Assembly: GCF_023218175.1 (NCBI RefSeq)
Contig: NZ_JALPTH010000016.1
Location: forward strand, 1-64,000
DNA from: Streptomyces lichenis
GTDB lineage: Bacteria > Actinomycetota > Actinomycetes > Streptomycetales > Streptomycetaceae
Direction: 5' to 3'
DNA: 64,000 nucleotides
The position numbers and the translations under genes were made by a program. The notes below the pieces were generated by a model that was given only the letters and a program-made list of their open reading frames with translations, had not been told where the DNA came from and made no database searches. This document shows, one piece after another, positions 16,445 through 24,826 of the stretch; the stretch's first letter is position 1; the number at the start of each line of letters is the position of its first letter.

Positions 16445-17680
16445 ATGACATCGACACCACCCGAGCATCCGTTGCGTCCTCTGGTGGCGCGCAGCCGCCA
16501 GGAGAAGCACCGCGCGGCCACCCCGCTGGAGCTCTTCTTCGACCTCTGCTTCGTCGTGGCGGTCGCGCAGGCCGGGGCGGGGCTGGTGCACGCCGTGGCC
16601 GAGGGGCACGCGGGCGAGGGCGTGGCGAACTACGCCATGGTCTTCTTCGCCATCTGGTGGGCCTGGATGAACTTCTCCTGGTTCGCCTCGGCGTACGACA
16701 ACGACGACGCGCTCTACCGGGTCGTCACCCTGGTGCAGATCGCGGGCGTGCTGGTGCTGGCGGCCGGGGTGAGCCGGGCCTTCGAGGAGCACGACTTCCT
16801 GATGGTCTGGCTCGGCTATCTGGTGATGCGGCTGGCGATGGCCACGCACTGGCTGCGCGCCGCCCGCCACGCCTCCGGGCCCGAGCGGACCATGGCGCGG
16901 CGGTACGCGGGCGGGGTGCTGCTCTGCCAGGTCGGGTGGACGGCGCTGGTGCTGGCGCCGGAAGGGGCCCGCCCCTGGGTGTTCCTGGTGATGGCGCTGG
17001 CCGAGCTGGCAGTACCGCCGCTCGCCGAGCGGCGCCACAACTCCAAGTGGCACCCGCACCACATCGCCGAGCGCTACGGGCTGTTCACCATCATCGTGCT
17101 GGGCGAGACGATCGCGGCGGCGACCGTGGCGGTGAAGACCGGTGTGGCGGAGAGCGACGAGCTGGCCGAGCTGCTGCCGATCGCGGCGGGCGGACTGCTG
17201 CTGGTGTTCGCCGCCTGGTGGGTGTACTTCGTGGTCCCGGCGCACCAGCGGCTGCTCACCAGCCGCCAGGCCTTCATCTGGGGCTACGGCCACTACGGCA
17301 TCCTCGGCGCGGCCGCGGCGATCGGCGCCGGGATCGAGGTCGCCGTCGAGCAGGCGGTCGGGGTGGCCCATCTGTCGGCGACGGCCGCCGCCGCGGCGGT
17401 CACCCTGCCCGCGGCGCTGTATCTGCTGCTGGTGTGGGGACTGCACGCCCGGTACTTCAAGGCGGGGACGGCGCAGCAACTGGTGCTGCCCTGTGCGGCG
17501 CTGGGCATTCTGCTCTGCACCCTGGCCGGGAAGTGGGGGGTGTTCGCGGCGGGGCTGGTGGCGGCGGGCACGGTGGTGATCGGGGTGTCGCTCACGGCGC
17601 GGACGGCTCGGGCGGCCAAGGCGGAGGGACGGGGAAACCCGGGCGCGGTGGACGGTGGGCGTGGTACGCAGGAGGGATGA
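16445..17680 (+). CDS. Low-temperature-requirement protein A (LtrA) family membrane protein
   Basis: The 411-residue polytopic protein starts with the family signature AATPLELFFDLCFVVAVAQAG and has about ten helices, including the WWAWMNFSWFASAYDNDD and HPHHIAERYGLFTIIVLGE elements. LtrA was named for a Listeria gene needed at low temperature, and its biochemical role is unknown. Its stop codon overlaps the start of the P1 peptidase (ATGA), so the two form a translationally coupled pair. Confidence 0.9.
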   Translation: MTSTPPEHPLRPLVARSRQEKHRAATPLELFFDLCFVVAVAQAGAGLVHAVAEGHAGEGVANYAMVFFAIWWAWMNFSWFASAYDNDDALYRVVTLVQIAGVLVLAAGVSRAFEEHDFLMVWLGYLVMRLAMATHWLRAARHASGPERTMARRYAGGVLLCQVGWTALVLAPEGARPWVFLVMALAELAVPPLAERRHNSKWHPHHIAERYGLFTIIVLGETIAAATVAVKTGVAESDELAELLPIAAGGLLLVFAAWWVYFVVPAHQRLLTSRQAFIWGYGHYGILGAAAAIGAGIEVAVEQAVGVAHLSATAAAAAVTLPAALYLLLVWGLHARYFKAGTAQQLVLPCAALGILLCTLAGKWGVFAAGLVAAGTVVIGVSLTARTARAAKAEGRGNPGAVDGGRGTQEG

Positions 17681-18837
17681 CACACGCTGATGGCAGCGCT
17701 GGGATGGACGAGGCTCGGGGGGACGGGGCCCGGGGGGACGGGACCCGGAAGGACGGGGCCCGGGGGGACGGGACCTGGATGGGCGGGGCCCGGGGGAATG
17801 GGGGCCGTGCCGATGGGCTGACGGATGTTCCGGGGCTGCGGGTGGGGCATGCCCGGGTGCCGGGTGAGCGGGCGTTGAGCGGGACGACGGTGGTGCTGGC
17901 CCCGGAAGGCGGCGCGGTCGCGGCGGTGGATGTGCGCGGCGGTGGACCCGGCACCCGGGAGACCGACGCGCTGGATCCCCGTAACGTCGTCCAGCGCATC
18001 GACGCCGTGGTGCTGACCGGCGGCAGCGCCTACGGGCTGGAGTCGGCGGTGGGGGTGATGGCCTGGCTGGAGGAGCGGGGCCGAGGGGTGCGGGTCGGGC
18101 CGGACCCCGCGCAGGTGGTGCCGGTGGTCCCGGCGGCCTGTGTGTTCGACCTCGGCCGCGGCGGCGACTGGCGGGCCCGCCCGGACCCGGCGACCGGCCG
18201 GGCCGCCGTGGAGGCGGCGGCCGCCTCCGCCGAGGGCGCCCCGGTGGAGTGCGGGAACGTGGGCGCGGGCACCGGCGCGGTGATCGGCGGGCTCAAGGGC
18301 GGGGTGGGCACGGCGTCCGTGGTGCTGCCCTCCGGGATCACGGTGGGCGCCCTGGTGGTGGCCAACGCGGTGGGTTCGGCGGTGGACCCGGACACCGGGG
18401 TGCTCTACGGGGCGTACGGCGACGGGCCGTTGACCGTACCCGATCCGGCCGTTCATGCCGCCGCCGTGCGCCGGCTGGCGGAGGCGGCCGGGGAGCGGGG
18501 CGGCCCGCCGCCGCTCAACACCACGCTGGCGGTGGTCGGCACCGACGCCGAACTGACCCGCGCCCAGGCGCAGAAGCTCGCGGGGACGGCGCACGACGGC
18601 ATCGCGCGCGCCGTACGGCCGGTGCATCTGCTCAATGACGGGGACACGGTGTTCACCCTGGCGACGGGCGCCCGCCCGCTGCCGGAGGCGGACGGTCCGC
18701 TGGCGCTCAACTCCCTGCTGTCGGCGGCCGCGACGGTCGTGACCAGGGCCGTCGTCCGGGCGGTACGGGCGGCGGAGCCGGTGGCCGGACCGGGCGGTGA
18801 TTTCCCCTCGTACCGGGAGCTGTGGCACCGGAGGTAG
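17677..18837 (+). CDS. P1 family (S58) peptidase
   Basis: The 386-residue protein belongs to the DmpA-like aminopeptidase family, whose members cleave themselves into two chains. Conserved stretches are LTDVPGLRVGHARV, VLTGGSAYGLESAVGVMAWLEERGRG and GNVGAGTGAVIGGLKGGVG, with TTLAVVGTDAELTRAQAQKLA near the end. The first 45 residues are a variable leader made of six Ala/Thr-Arg-Gly-Asp-Gly repeats. GGAGGG directly precedes the ATG, which overlaps the ltrA stop. Confidence 0.9.
   Translation: MTHADGSAGMDEARGDGARGDGTRKDGARGDGTWMGGARGNGGRADGLTDVPGLRVGHARVPGERALSGTTVVLAPEGGAVAAVDVRGGGPGTRETDALDPRNVVQRIDAVVLTGGSAYGLESAVGVMAWLEERGRGVRVGPDPAQVVPVVPAACVFDLGRGGDWRARPDPATGRAAVEAAAASAEGAPVECGNVGAGTGAVIGGLKGGVGTASVVLPSGITVGALVVANAVGSAVDPDTGVLYGAYGDGPLTVPDPAVHAAAVRRLAEAAGERGGPPPLNTTLAVVGTDAELTRAQAQKLAGTAHDGIARAVRPVHLLNDGDTVFTLATGARPLPEADGPLALNSLLSAAATVVTRAVVRAVRAAEPVAGPGGDFPSYRELWHRR
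17713..17802 (+). repeat. Six 15-bp in-frame repeats (ARGDG units)
   Basis: Six units related to GCCCGGGGGGACGGG encode ARGDG, TRKDG, TWMGG and ARGNG variants in the P1 peptidase leader. Copy number may vary between strains. Confidence 0.85.
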
Positions 18838-18987
18838 CACGGGGCGGGTACTCGGGGCGTGCCCAGGGGGCGCGGGAACTCGCCATGCGCGCCCTTCGTT
18901 TCGCGGAAGCCGGGACACGTTGTCAGACCCAGGGACTACCTTGAGCAAGCATCGTGTGACACGCGGCGACGGCCTGGAGATTCACTC

Positions 18988-19746
18988 TTGAACGTTCCGG
19001 ATGAGCAGTACGAGACGACCGAGACGCATGTCGAGCGCCTGCTGGGGCGGGCGCTGAACTCCTTCGACCTGCCGGACTTCCTGGTCGACCGGCTGGACTC
19101 GGCGCTGGCCCACGCCAGTTCGCTGCACTCCTGCGTGCACAGCGGCCCACGGCACCGGCTGACCCACCGGCACACCTATCTGCTGGCGGACGGCTCCTCG
19201 CTGACCCTGTGGGAGCTGGTGCACAACACCGGGCGGGACGCCCGCGACCAGCACGAGCTGTATGCCGACGAGACGGAGTTGCGGCTGGCGGCCTCGCGGC
19301 TGCCGGACGGGTTCGGTGCCTGGCCGCACCCGGCCGGACTCTCCCTCGACCTGGACACCCTGGAGGTGCCGCAGGACTCGGTGGCGGTGTACGGGCGCCC
19401 GGCGGTGGCCCCGTGGACCTGCGAGCCGGACGGGGCGGCGGACCACGCCCGCCGGGTGCTGCGCCGCGCGGAGAACGCGGACCGGCCGGGCGAGCGGACG
19501 GCCGCCCGGCTGCGGGGCGCCTTCGCGTACCACATCCGGCAGGTCTTCGGCCGCCAGTGCGGGCCGGCCGACCGGTACATCGGCTTCACCCTGTACGAGC
19601 ACGCCTTCCTGCTGCTGGACGGCAGCGAGACCAGCCTCTGGGAGGTGGAGCACACGGCGACCCCCGACGGCCGCCATATGTGCGAGGTGTACGAGCACGA
19701 GCGGGCCGCCCGCGAGGCGATGGAGCACCGCGCCCGGGTGCGGTGA
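18988..19746 (+). CDS. DUF6227 family protein
   Basis: The 252-residue protein contains HVERLLGRALNSFDLPD, then two similar halves: HTYLLADGSSLTLWELVHNT, and YEHAFLLLDGSETSLWEVEHT near the end. This internal duplication is characteristic of DUF6227, a family of unknown function largely confined to streptomycetes. The start is a TTG (LNVPDEQYE) with GGAGA seven bases in front, and no better ATG or GTG is available. It ends before a perfect 15-bp hairpin shared with the convergent exporter gene. Confidence 0.85.
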   Translation: MNVPDEQYETTETHVERLLGRALNSFDLPDFLVDRLDSALAHASSLHSCVHSGPRHRLTHRHTYLLADGSSLTLWELVHNTGRDARDQHELYADETELRLAASRLPDGFGAWPHPAGLSLDLDTLEVPQDSVAVYGRPAVAPWTCEPDGAADHARRVLRRAENADRPGERTAARLRGAFAYHIRQVFGRQCGPADRYIGFTLYEHAFLLLDGSETSLWEVEHTATPDGRHMCEVYEHERAAREAMEHRARVR

Positions 19747-19988
19747 GCCGATCAGGGGCCGGGTGCGGTGAGCTCCTCGGGCCCGGTCCGTCGGGGCCCG
19801 GCCATTCGGGAGCCAGCCCCTCGCAGGGCCCAGCCCCTCCCGGGGCCCAGCCCCCCGGGGCCCGGGCTCGGTGCTTCGGCGGACCCAGTCCTTCGGCGGG
19901 CCCGGTGCCTCCCGGGGCCGGTCCCACCCGGGGGCCGGTGCTTCGGCGGGGCCGCCACCAGCCCTGGGTGGTGGCCCGCACGCGGTGA
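19747..19988. other. Low-complexity GGGCCC-rich intergenic tract
   Basis: This stretch consists of decayed repetitions of GGGCCCAGCCCCT-like and CTTCGGCGGACC-like words. It has no convincing coding signal on either strand and appears to be expanded spacer DNA between convergent genes. Confidence 0.6.
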
Positions 19989-20028
19989 GCCGCCGAGGGC
20001 CCCGTGGTGAGCCGGGGCCCTCGGCGGC
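19989..20028. terminator. Bidirectional terminator, 15-bp perfect stem
   Basis: GCCGCCGAGGGCCCC and its exact reverse complement flank a 10-base loop. The position between DUF6227 and the exporter gene lets it serve both strands. Confidence 0.85.
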
Positions 20029-20103
20029 CGGATAGCGGCCGGGCGCCCCCGGCCGGACACCGACCGGGCGGGGCGCCTCCCCGGCCCCGCCGAGGAGCGT
20101 GGC

Positions 20104-21801
20104 TCAGCGGCCGCCGCTGCCCCGGCCCGCCGAGACGGGCTCCCGGTCCGCCTCGGCGGACTCGGCGGCCGTGGCGACCTTGGTGGCCCCAGCGTCCCCG
20201 GCACCCCCGGCGGCCCCCTCGCCCTCAGCGCCCTCCGCGGGCGCCGGTGCGGAGGCTTCCGGCTCCAGGCCGGCCGTCTCCTGGTGCTGCTTGGGCCGGC
20301 GCGGCAGGGCGAACATCACCAGGAAGATGACGCCGAGCACCGCCGCGACCCACCACAGCGCGCCCTGGAAGGCCTCGGTGAAGGCCCCGCCGACCTCGGC
20401 CGGGGTTCGCGGCGCCGCGTCGTCCACGGTGTCGAAGAACACCACCGACACCAGGCCGAGCCCGAGCGCGGTACCCATCTGCTGGGTGGTGTTGATGAGC
20501 CCGGAGGCGGAGCCGGCGTGCTCGCGCGGCACCTCGGAGAGCACCGCGTCGGTCAGCGGGGCGACGATCAGGCCCATGCCCGCGCCCATGACCACCAGCG
20601 GCAGGATCATCTGCCAGGAGTGGATGCCGGTGCCGTACCGGTCCGCCTCCCAGATGTAGAGCAGCAGTCCGGCCGCCATCGTCAGGGCGCCGGTCTGGAG
20701 CACCTTGCGGCCGAAGCGCGGCACCAGCTTCTGCACCGAGATGCCCGCCGCGACCGAGACCGCGATGGAGAACGGCACCCCGGTCAGACCGGCCCGCAGC
20801 GGGGTCCAGCCCAGTCCGGTCTGCATGTAGAGCGTCCAGACCAGGAAGAACACGCCCATGACGACGCCGAAGGTGAGCTGCACGGCGACCCCAGCGGCGA
20901 AGCTCTTGACCTTGAACAGCGACAGCTCGATCAGCGGCGAGCCGTCCTTGCGGGTCTTGTACCGCTCGTACGCCACCAAGGCCGCGAAGACCAGCGGGCT
21001 GGCCAGCATGCAGAGGTGGCCCCAGAGCGGCCAGCCGAGCTCGCGGCCGCGGGTGAGCGGATAGATCAGCATCAGCAGGCCCAACGTCACCAGCGCGACC
21101 CCGACCAGGTCCAGCCGGAGCGCCTGGCCCGCCTTGGACTCGGTGATGTACTTCCGGCCGAGGATCAGACCGGCGATGCCGACCGGCAGGTTGATCAGGA
21201 AGATCGGCCGCCACTCCAGGCCGAAGAGGTTCCACTGGGTGAGCAGCGCGCCCAGCAGCGGGCCGGACACCGCGCCGAGCCCCACGATCGCGCCGAACAG
21301 GCCGAAGACCTTGCCGCGTTCATGCGCCGGGAAGGTGACATGGACGATGGCGAGCACCTGGGGCACCATCAGCGCGGCCATCCCGCCCTGGAGCAGCCGG
21401 GAGGCCACCAGCATCTCCGGGTTGGCGGCGAAGCCGCAGAGCGCGGAGGCGAGGGTGAAGCCGGCTATCCCGACCAGGAACAGCCGCTTGCGGCCGTAGA
21501 TGTCACCGAGCCGTCCACCGGTGATCAGCCCGGCGGCGAACGCCAGCGCATAGCCCGCGGTCACCCACTGGATGGCGCCGAAGGAGGCGGACAGGTCCCG
21601 CTCGATGCTGGGGATGGCGATGTTGACGATCGTCACGTCGACCAGGTCCATGAAGGCCGCGGTCATGACGATGGCGAGCGCCAGCCAGCGGCGCCGGTCG
21701 CCCGGGGGCGCGGCGGCCTCCGGCTGTCCGGCGGGGCTGATGTGGCCAGTGGTGCTGGTGGGGCCAGCGGGATGGCTGAGCTTGGTGGGGTGGTCGGTCA
21801 T
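20104..21801 (-). CDS. EmrB/QacA-type MFS drug exporter (DHA2)
   Basis: The 565-residue protein has 14 helices. The family hallmarks are MDLVDVTIVNIAIPSI in the first helix (motif D1), GRLGDIYGRKRLFLVG (motif A) and GLGAVSGPLLGALL (motif C), together indicating proton-driven export of lipophilic compounds. The C-terminal 70 residues are an acidic Ala/Glu-rich tail. It is divergent from the WYL regulator across only 51 bp containing a 21-bp palindrome, so regulation by that protein is likely. The substrate is unknown. Confidence 0.9.
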   Translation of the reverse strand: MTDHPTKLSHPAGPTSTTGHISPAGQPEAAAPPGDRRRWLALAIVMTAAFMDLVDVTIVNIAIPSIERDLSASFGAIQWVTAGYALAFAAGLITGGRLGDIYGRKRLFLVGIAGFTLASALCGFAANPEMLVASRLLQGGMAALMVPQVLAIVHVTFPAHERGKVFGLFGAIVGLGAVSGPLLGALLTQWNLFGLEWRPIFLINLPVGIAGLILGRKYITESKAGQALRLDLVGVALVTLGLLMLIYPLTRGRELGWPLWGHLCMLASPLVFAALVAYERYKTRKDGSPLIELSLFKVKSFAAGVAVQLTFGVVMGVFFLVWTLYMQTGLGWTPLRAGLTGVPFSIAVSVAAGISVQKLVPRFGRKVLQTGALTMAAGLLLYIWEADRYGTGIHSWQMILPLVVMGAGMGLIVAPLTDAVLSEVPREHAGSASGLINTTQQMGTALGLGLVSVVFFDTVDDAAPRTPAEVGGAFTEAFQGALWWVAAVLGVIFLVMFALPRRPKQHQETAGLEPEASAPAPAEGAEGEGAAGGAGDAGATKVATAAESAEADREPVSAGRGSGGR

Positions 21802-21821
21802 GGGAACACCGTAGGGGCTCT

Positions 21822-21842
21822 CTAGGACGGGAAGCGTCCTAG
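21822..21842. promoter_or_regulatory. Palindromic operator between exporter and WYL regulator
   Basis: CTAGGAC and GTCCTAG are exact inverted arms around GGGAAGC. The 21-bp site takes up the centre of a 51-bp divergent promoter region, and it is the obvious candidate binding site for the adjacent WYL regulator. Confidence 0.7.
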
Positions 21843-21852
21843 TTCACGGTCC

Positions 21853-22917
21853 ATGATGGACGGCATGACGGACACCCCGGCACGGTTGCTGACTCTGCTG
21901 TCCCTGCTCCAGACGCCGCGCGAATGGCCCGGCAGCGAGCTGGCCGGACGCCTCGGCGTCTCGGCCCGTACCATCCGCCGCGATATCGACCGGCTGCGTG
22001 AGCTGGGCTATCCCGTGGAGGCGACCCGGGGCGCGGTCGGCGGCTACCGGCTGGTCGCCGGGGCCGCGATGCCGCCGCTGCTGCTGGACGACGAGGAGGC
22101 GGTCGCCATCGCGGTGGGGCTGCGCGCCGGGGCCGGGCACGCGGTGGAGGGGGTGGAGGAGGCCTCCGTACGGGCGCTGGCCAAGCTGGAGCAGGTGCTG
22201 CCGTCCCGGCTGCGGTACCGGGTGTCCGCGCTCCAGCACGCCACGGCCCCGCTGGTGCGCGGTGACGGGCCGACCGTGGCGCCTTCCACGCTGACGGCGC
22301 TGGCCTCGGCGGTCACCGGGCATGAGCGGCTGCGGTTCGGCTACCGGGCGGCGGACGGGACGGAGACCCGGCGGCTGGTGGAGCCGTACCGGCTGCTCGC
22401 CGCGGGCTGGCGCTGGTATCTGGTGGCCTACGACGTGGAGCGGGCGGACTGGCGGACCTTCCGGGTGGACCGGATCACCGAGCCGTTCCCGACGGGGGCG
22501 CGGTTCACCCCGCGCGAGCTGCCGGTGGAGGCCCAGGGCGACAACCGGCGGCTGCTGGGCATCTCGGAGAACCGGGAGCGCACGGACGGCTGGGAGCACG
22601 AGACCCTGGTGGACGTCACCTTCCAGGCGCCGGCCGAGCGGGTCAGGGCCCAGGTGCCGGACTGGCCGGACCCCGAGCAGACCGGCCCGGAGAGCTGCCG
22701 GGTACGGATGCCGGCGCCCGGGTCGGCGGGCGCGGTGGAGTGGCTGGCACTCCGGCTCGCGGGGATCGGCCACCCGTACACGGTGCACGGCCCGGCGGAA
22801 CTGGTCGCCCGCACCGCCGCCCTCGGCGCCCGCCTCACCGCGGCGGCCGACACGCCACCGGAAGGCCGTTCGGCGCCGGAGACCCGTACGGAGCGGCGGG
22901 CCCGCGCCAAGCCGTAG
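21853..22917 (+). CDS. WYL-domain transcriptional regulator (YafY type)
   Basis: The 354-residue protein has an N-terminal DeoR-like winged helix (RLLTLLSLLQTPREW, ELAGRLGVSARTIRRDIDRL) and a central WYL domain with GYRAADGTETRRLVEPYRLLAAGWRWYLVAYD. A WCX-type C-terminal segment follows. WYL domains sense ligands such as nucleic acids or small molecules. It is divergent from the drug exporter and probably represses or activates it and itself. The last two codon blocks are already units of an 18-bp tandem array, and the TAG stop is a GAG-to-TAG difference inside one unit. Three closely spaced ATGs make the exact start uncertain by a few residues. Confidence 0.9.
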   Translation: MMDGMTDTPARLLTLLSLLQTPREWPGSELAGRLGVSARTIRRDIDRLRELGYPVEATRGAVGGYRLVAGAAMPPLLLDDEEAVAIAVGLRAGAGHAVEGVEEASVRALAKLEQVLPSRLRYRVSALQHATAPLVRGDGPTVAPSTLTALASAVTGHERLRFGYRAADGTETRRLVEPYRLLAAGWRWYLVAYDVERADWRTFRVDRITEPFPTGARFTPRELPVEAQGDNRRLLGISENRERTDGWEHETLVDVTFQAPAERVRAQVPDWPDPEQTGPESCRVRMPAPGSAGAVEWLALRLAGIGHPYTVHGPAELVARTAALGARLTAAADTPPEGRSAPETRTERRARAKP

Positions 22918-23098
22918 GCCCGTAGGACGTCCGAGGCCCGTACGCCGCCGTAGGCCCGTACGGAGCCGGGAGCCCGCACGACACCGGAGCCCGGTACACC
23001 GCCGAAGACCCGTACAACGCCCGGGGCCCGTACGACACCGGAGCTCGGCACGACGCCGGAGGCCCGTACCAAGTCCAATGCCTGTACGACCCCGGGGG
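22873..23098. repeat. 18-bp tandem array crossing the WYL stop codon
   Basis: About twelve diverged head-to-tail copies of ACGCCGGAGGCCCGTACG can be phased without gaps from inside the WYL coding region to three bases short of the hrdD stop. Read in the WYL frame the unit is Thr-Pro-Glu-Ala-Arg-Thr. Two copies carry TAG in place of GAG, and the first of these ends the WYL protein. Confidence 0.85.
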
Positions 23099-23100
23099 CG

Positions 23101-24111
23101 TCAGGCGGCCGCGTCGAAGCCGGTGTCGTGGGCCATCCGCTTCAGCTCCAGCAGCGCGTGCTTTTCGATCTGGCGGATCCGCTCACGGGTGAGGCCGTGC
23201 TCCTTGCCGACCTCGGTGAGGGTGCGCTCGCGGCCGTCCTCGATGCCGTACCGCATCCGGATGATGGAGGCCGTGCGGTGGTCCAGCTTGCCGATCAGGT
23301 CCTCCAGCTCCTCGCTGCGCAGCAGAGTGAGCACGGACTGCTCCGGGGAGACGGCGGAGGTGTCCTCCAGCAGGTCCCCGAACTGCGTCTCGCCCGCGTC
23401 GTCCACCGACATGTTCAGCGAGACCGGGTCGCGGGCCCAGTCGAGCACGTCGGTGACCCGCTCCGGGGTGGAGCCCAGCTCGCCGGCGATCTCCGCGGCC
23501 TCCGGGTCCCGGCCGTTCTCCCGGTTGAACTCGCGCTGGACGCGGCGGATCCGGCCCAGCTCCTCGACCAGGTGGACGGGGAGGCGGATGGTGCGGGACT
23601 GGTCGGCTATGGACCGGGTGATGGCCTGGCGGATCCACCAGGTCGCGTACGTGGAGAACTTGAAGCCCTTGGTGTAGTCGAACTTCTCCACGGCGCGGAC
23701 CAGGCCCGCGTTCCCCTCCTGGATCAGGTCGAGCAGGGGCAACCCGCTGCGCGGGTAGCGCCGGGCCACGGCGACGACCAGTCGCAGGTTGGAGCGGATG
23801 AAGATGTCCTTGGCACGCTCGCCCTCGGCGACCAGGCGCGCCAGCTCCTCGTGGGAGGCGCCGGCGGCGGCACCGCCCTCCGCGGCCTCTGTCTCGCCGT
23901 CCAGGATCTGCCGGGCGAACACCCCGGCCTCGATCGTCTGGGAGAGCTCCACCTCCCTGGCGGCGTCGAGCAGCGGCGTACGCGCGATCTCGTCGAGGTA
24001 CATGCCGACCAGGTCGCGGTCGGCGATCTCGCCCACGGCGCGAACGCTGCTTGCCCGGCCGGAGGTCTCACCGGCGGTGGACTGACGACGGGCGACGGCA
24101 CGGGTTGCCAT
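23101..24111 (-). CDS. hrdD: RNA polymerase group-2 sigma factor HrdD
   Basis: The 336-residue sigma-70 family protein has a full region 2 (SNLRLVVAVARRYPRSGLPL, LLDLIQEGNAGLVRAVEKFD, FSTYATWWIRQAITRSI), region 3 (RTIRLPVHLVEELGRIRR) and region 4 with the -35-recognising helix EVGKEHGLTRERIRQIEKHALL. The N-terminus MATRAVARRQSTAGET and overall sequence fit Streptomyces HrdD rather than the longer principal factor HrdB. HrdD is dispensable for growth and responds to envelope and thiol stress through SigE and SigR (known in S. coelicolor). AAGGAG lies five bases before the ATG. A SigR-type promoter is visible upstream. Confidence 0.9.
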   Translation of the reverse strand: MATRAVARRQSTAGETSGRASSVRAVGEIADRDLVGMYLDEIARTPLLDAAREVELSQTIEAGVFARQILDGETEAAEGGAAAGASHEELARLVAEGERAKDIFIRSNLRLVVAVARRYPRSGLPLLDLIQEGNAGLVRAVEKFDYTKGFKFSTYATWWIRQAITRSIADQSRTIRLPVHLVEELGRIRRVQREFNRENGRDPEAAEIAGELGSTPERVTDVLDWARDPVSLNMSVDDAGETQFGDLLEDTSAVSPEQSVLTLLRSEELEDLIGKLDHRTASIIRMRYGIEDGRERTLTEVGKEHGLTRERIRQIEKHALLELKRMAHDTGFDAAA

Positions 24112-24179
24112 GCGAGCTCCTTGCTGAGTAGCCGAGTAGGTCGCGACACCCTTCCGGGTGCCCTGCATCCGACGGAAGC

Positions 24180-24205
24180 AACGACTGGAATCCGGACAGA
24201 ATTCC
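24180..24205 (-). promoter_or_regulatory. SigR-type promoter of hrdD
   Basis: On the minus strand GGAAT is followed after exactly 18 bases by GTT, the SigR consensus for disulphide-stress genes. It lies about 70 bases before the hrdD start. An AAC-N18-TCT arrangement overlapping it upstream may be a SigE-type promoter but fits less well. Confidence 0.7.
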
Positions 24206-24268
24206 CACGCCGGCCCTCGTTTTTCGAGATCATGCAGTACCCTGTCGGACCGCCAGGGGAGGAGCGGC

Positions 24269-24804
24269 GTGAGTGATCAAGGAGAGGTGCAGGTCAGGCC
24301 GGGCACGGAGGCCGACCTCAGGGCCCTCACCGACATCTACAACCACTAGGTGACCGAGACCGCCGTCACCTTCGACACCGAGCCCTTCACCCCGAGCAGC
24401 GCCTTCCGTGGCTCCGCTCCCACTCGGAAGACGGACCGCACCGGCTCCTGGTTGCCCGGGGCGCGGGTGCGGACGCTCCCGTGCTCGGGTACGCGTCCAG
24501 CGAGCCGCTGCGGCCGCGGGCCGCCTATGCCACCACCGTGGAGACCGGCGTCTACCTGGCGCCCGAGGCCGTCGGCCGGGGCACCGGCATCCTGCTGTAC
24601 GAGCGGCTGCTGACGGAGCCGGCGGGCGCGGGGCTGCACCGGGCGTACGCGGTCGTCTCCCTGCCGAACGCGGCCTCACTGCGGCTGCACGGGCGGTTCG
24701 GCTTCCGGCATGTCGGCACGTTCGGCGAGGTGGGGCGGAAGTTCGGTCGGTCCGCCGCGCGGACAGAAGGGGACACGGCCTGGTTCGAGAAGGCGCTGTC
24801 CTGA
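24269..24804 (+). pseudogene. Broken phosphinothricin-acetyltransferase-like GNAT gene
   Basis: Joined across two lesions the sequence reads as a complete Pat/Bar-like GNAT: VRPGTEADLRALTDIYNH, then VTETAVTFDTEPFTP, then EQRLPWLRSHSEDGPHRLLV, ETGVYLAPEAVGRGTGILLY and a normal C-terminus. A TAG stands at 24347-24349 where the family has a Tyr codon. A one-base deletion near 24391-24396 then moves the frame. The GTG start keeps a strong GGGGAGGAG site. Two independent lesions argue for real decay rather than a single sequencing error. Confidence 0.85.
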
Positions 24805-24826
24805 GGCTCCCCGGATGCCTGCCGGG

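Noticed and set aside
22909..23098. The 18-bp array considered as a CRISPR
   Set aside because: Units are adjacent with no spacers, too short, and diverged in codon-like steps. No cas gene is present.
23128..24276. A 382-codon plus-strand frame opposite hrdD
   Set aside because: Pure antisense shadow of a highly conserved sigma factor, with no ribosome-binding site or domain.
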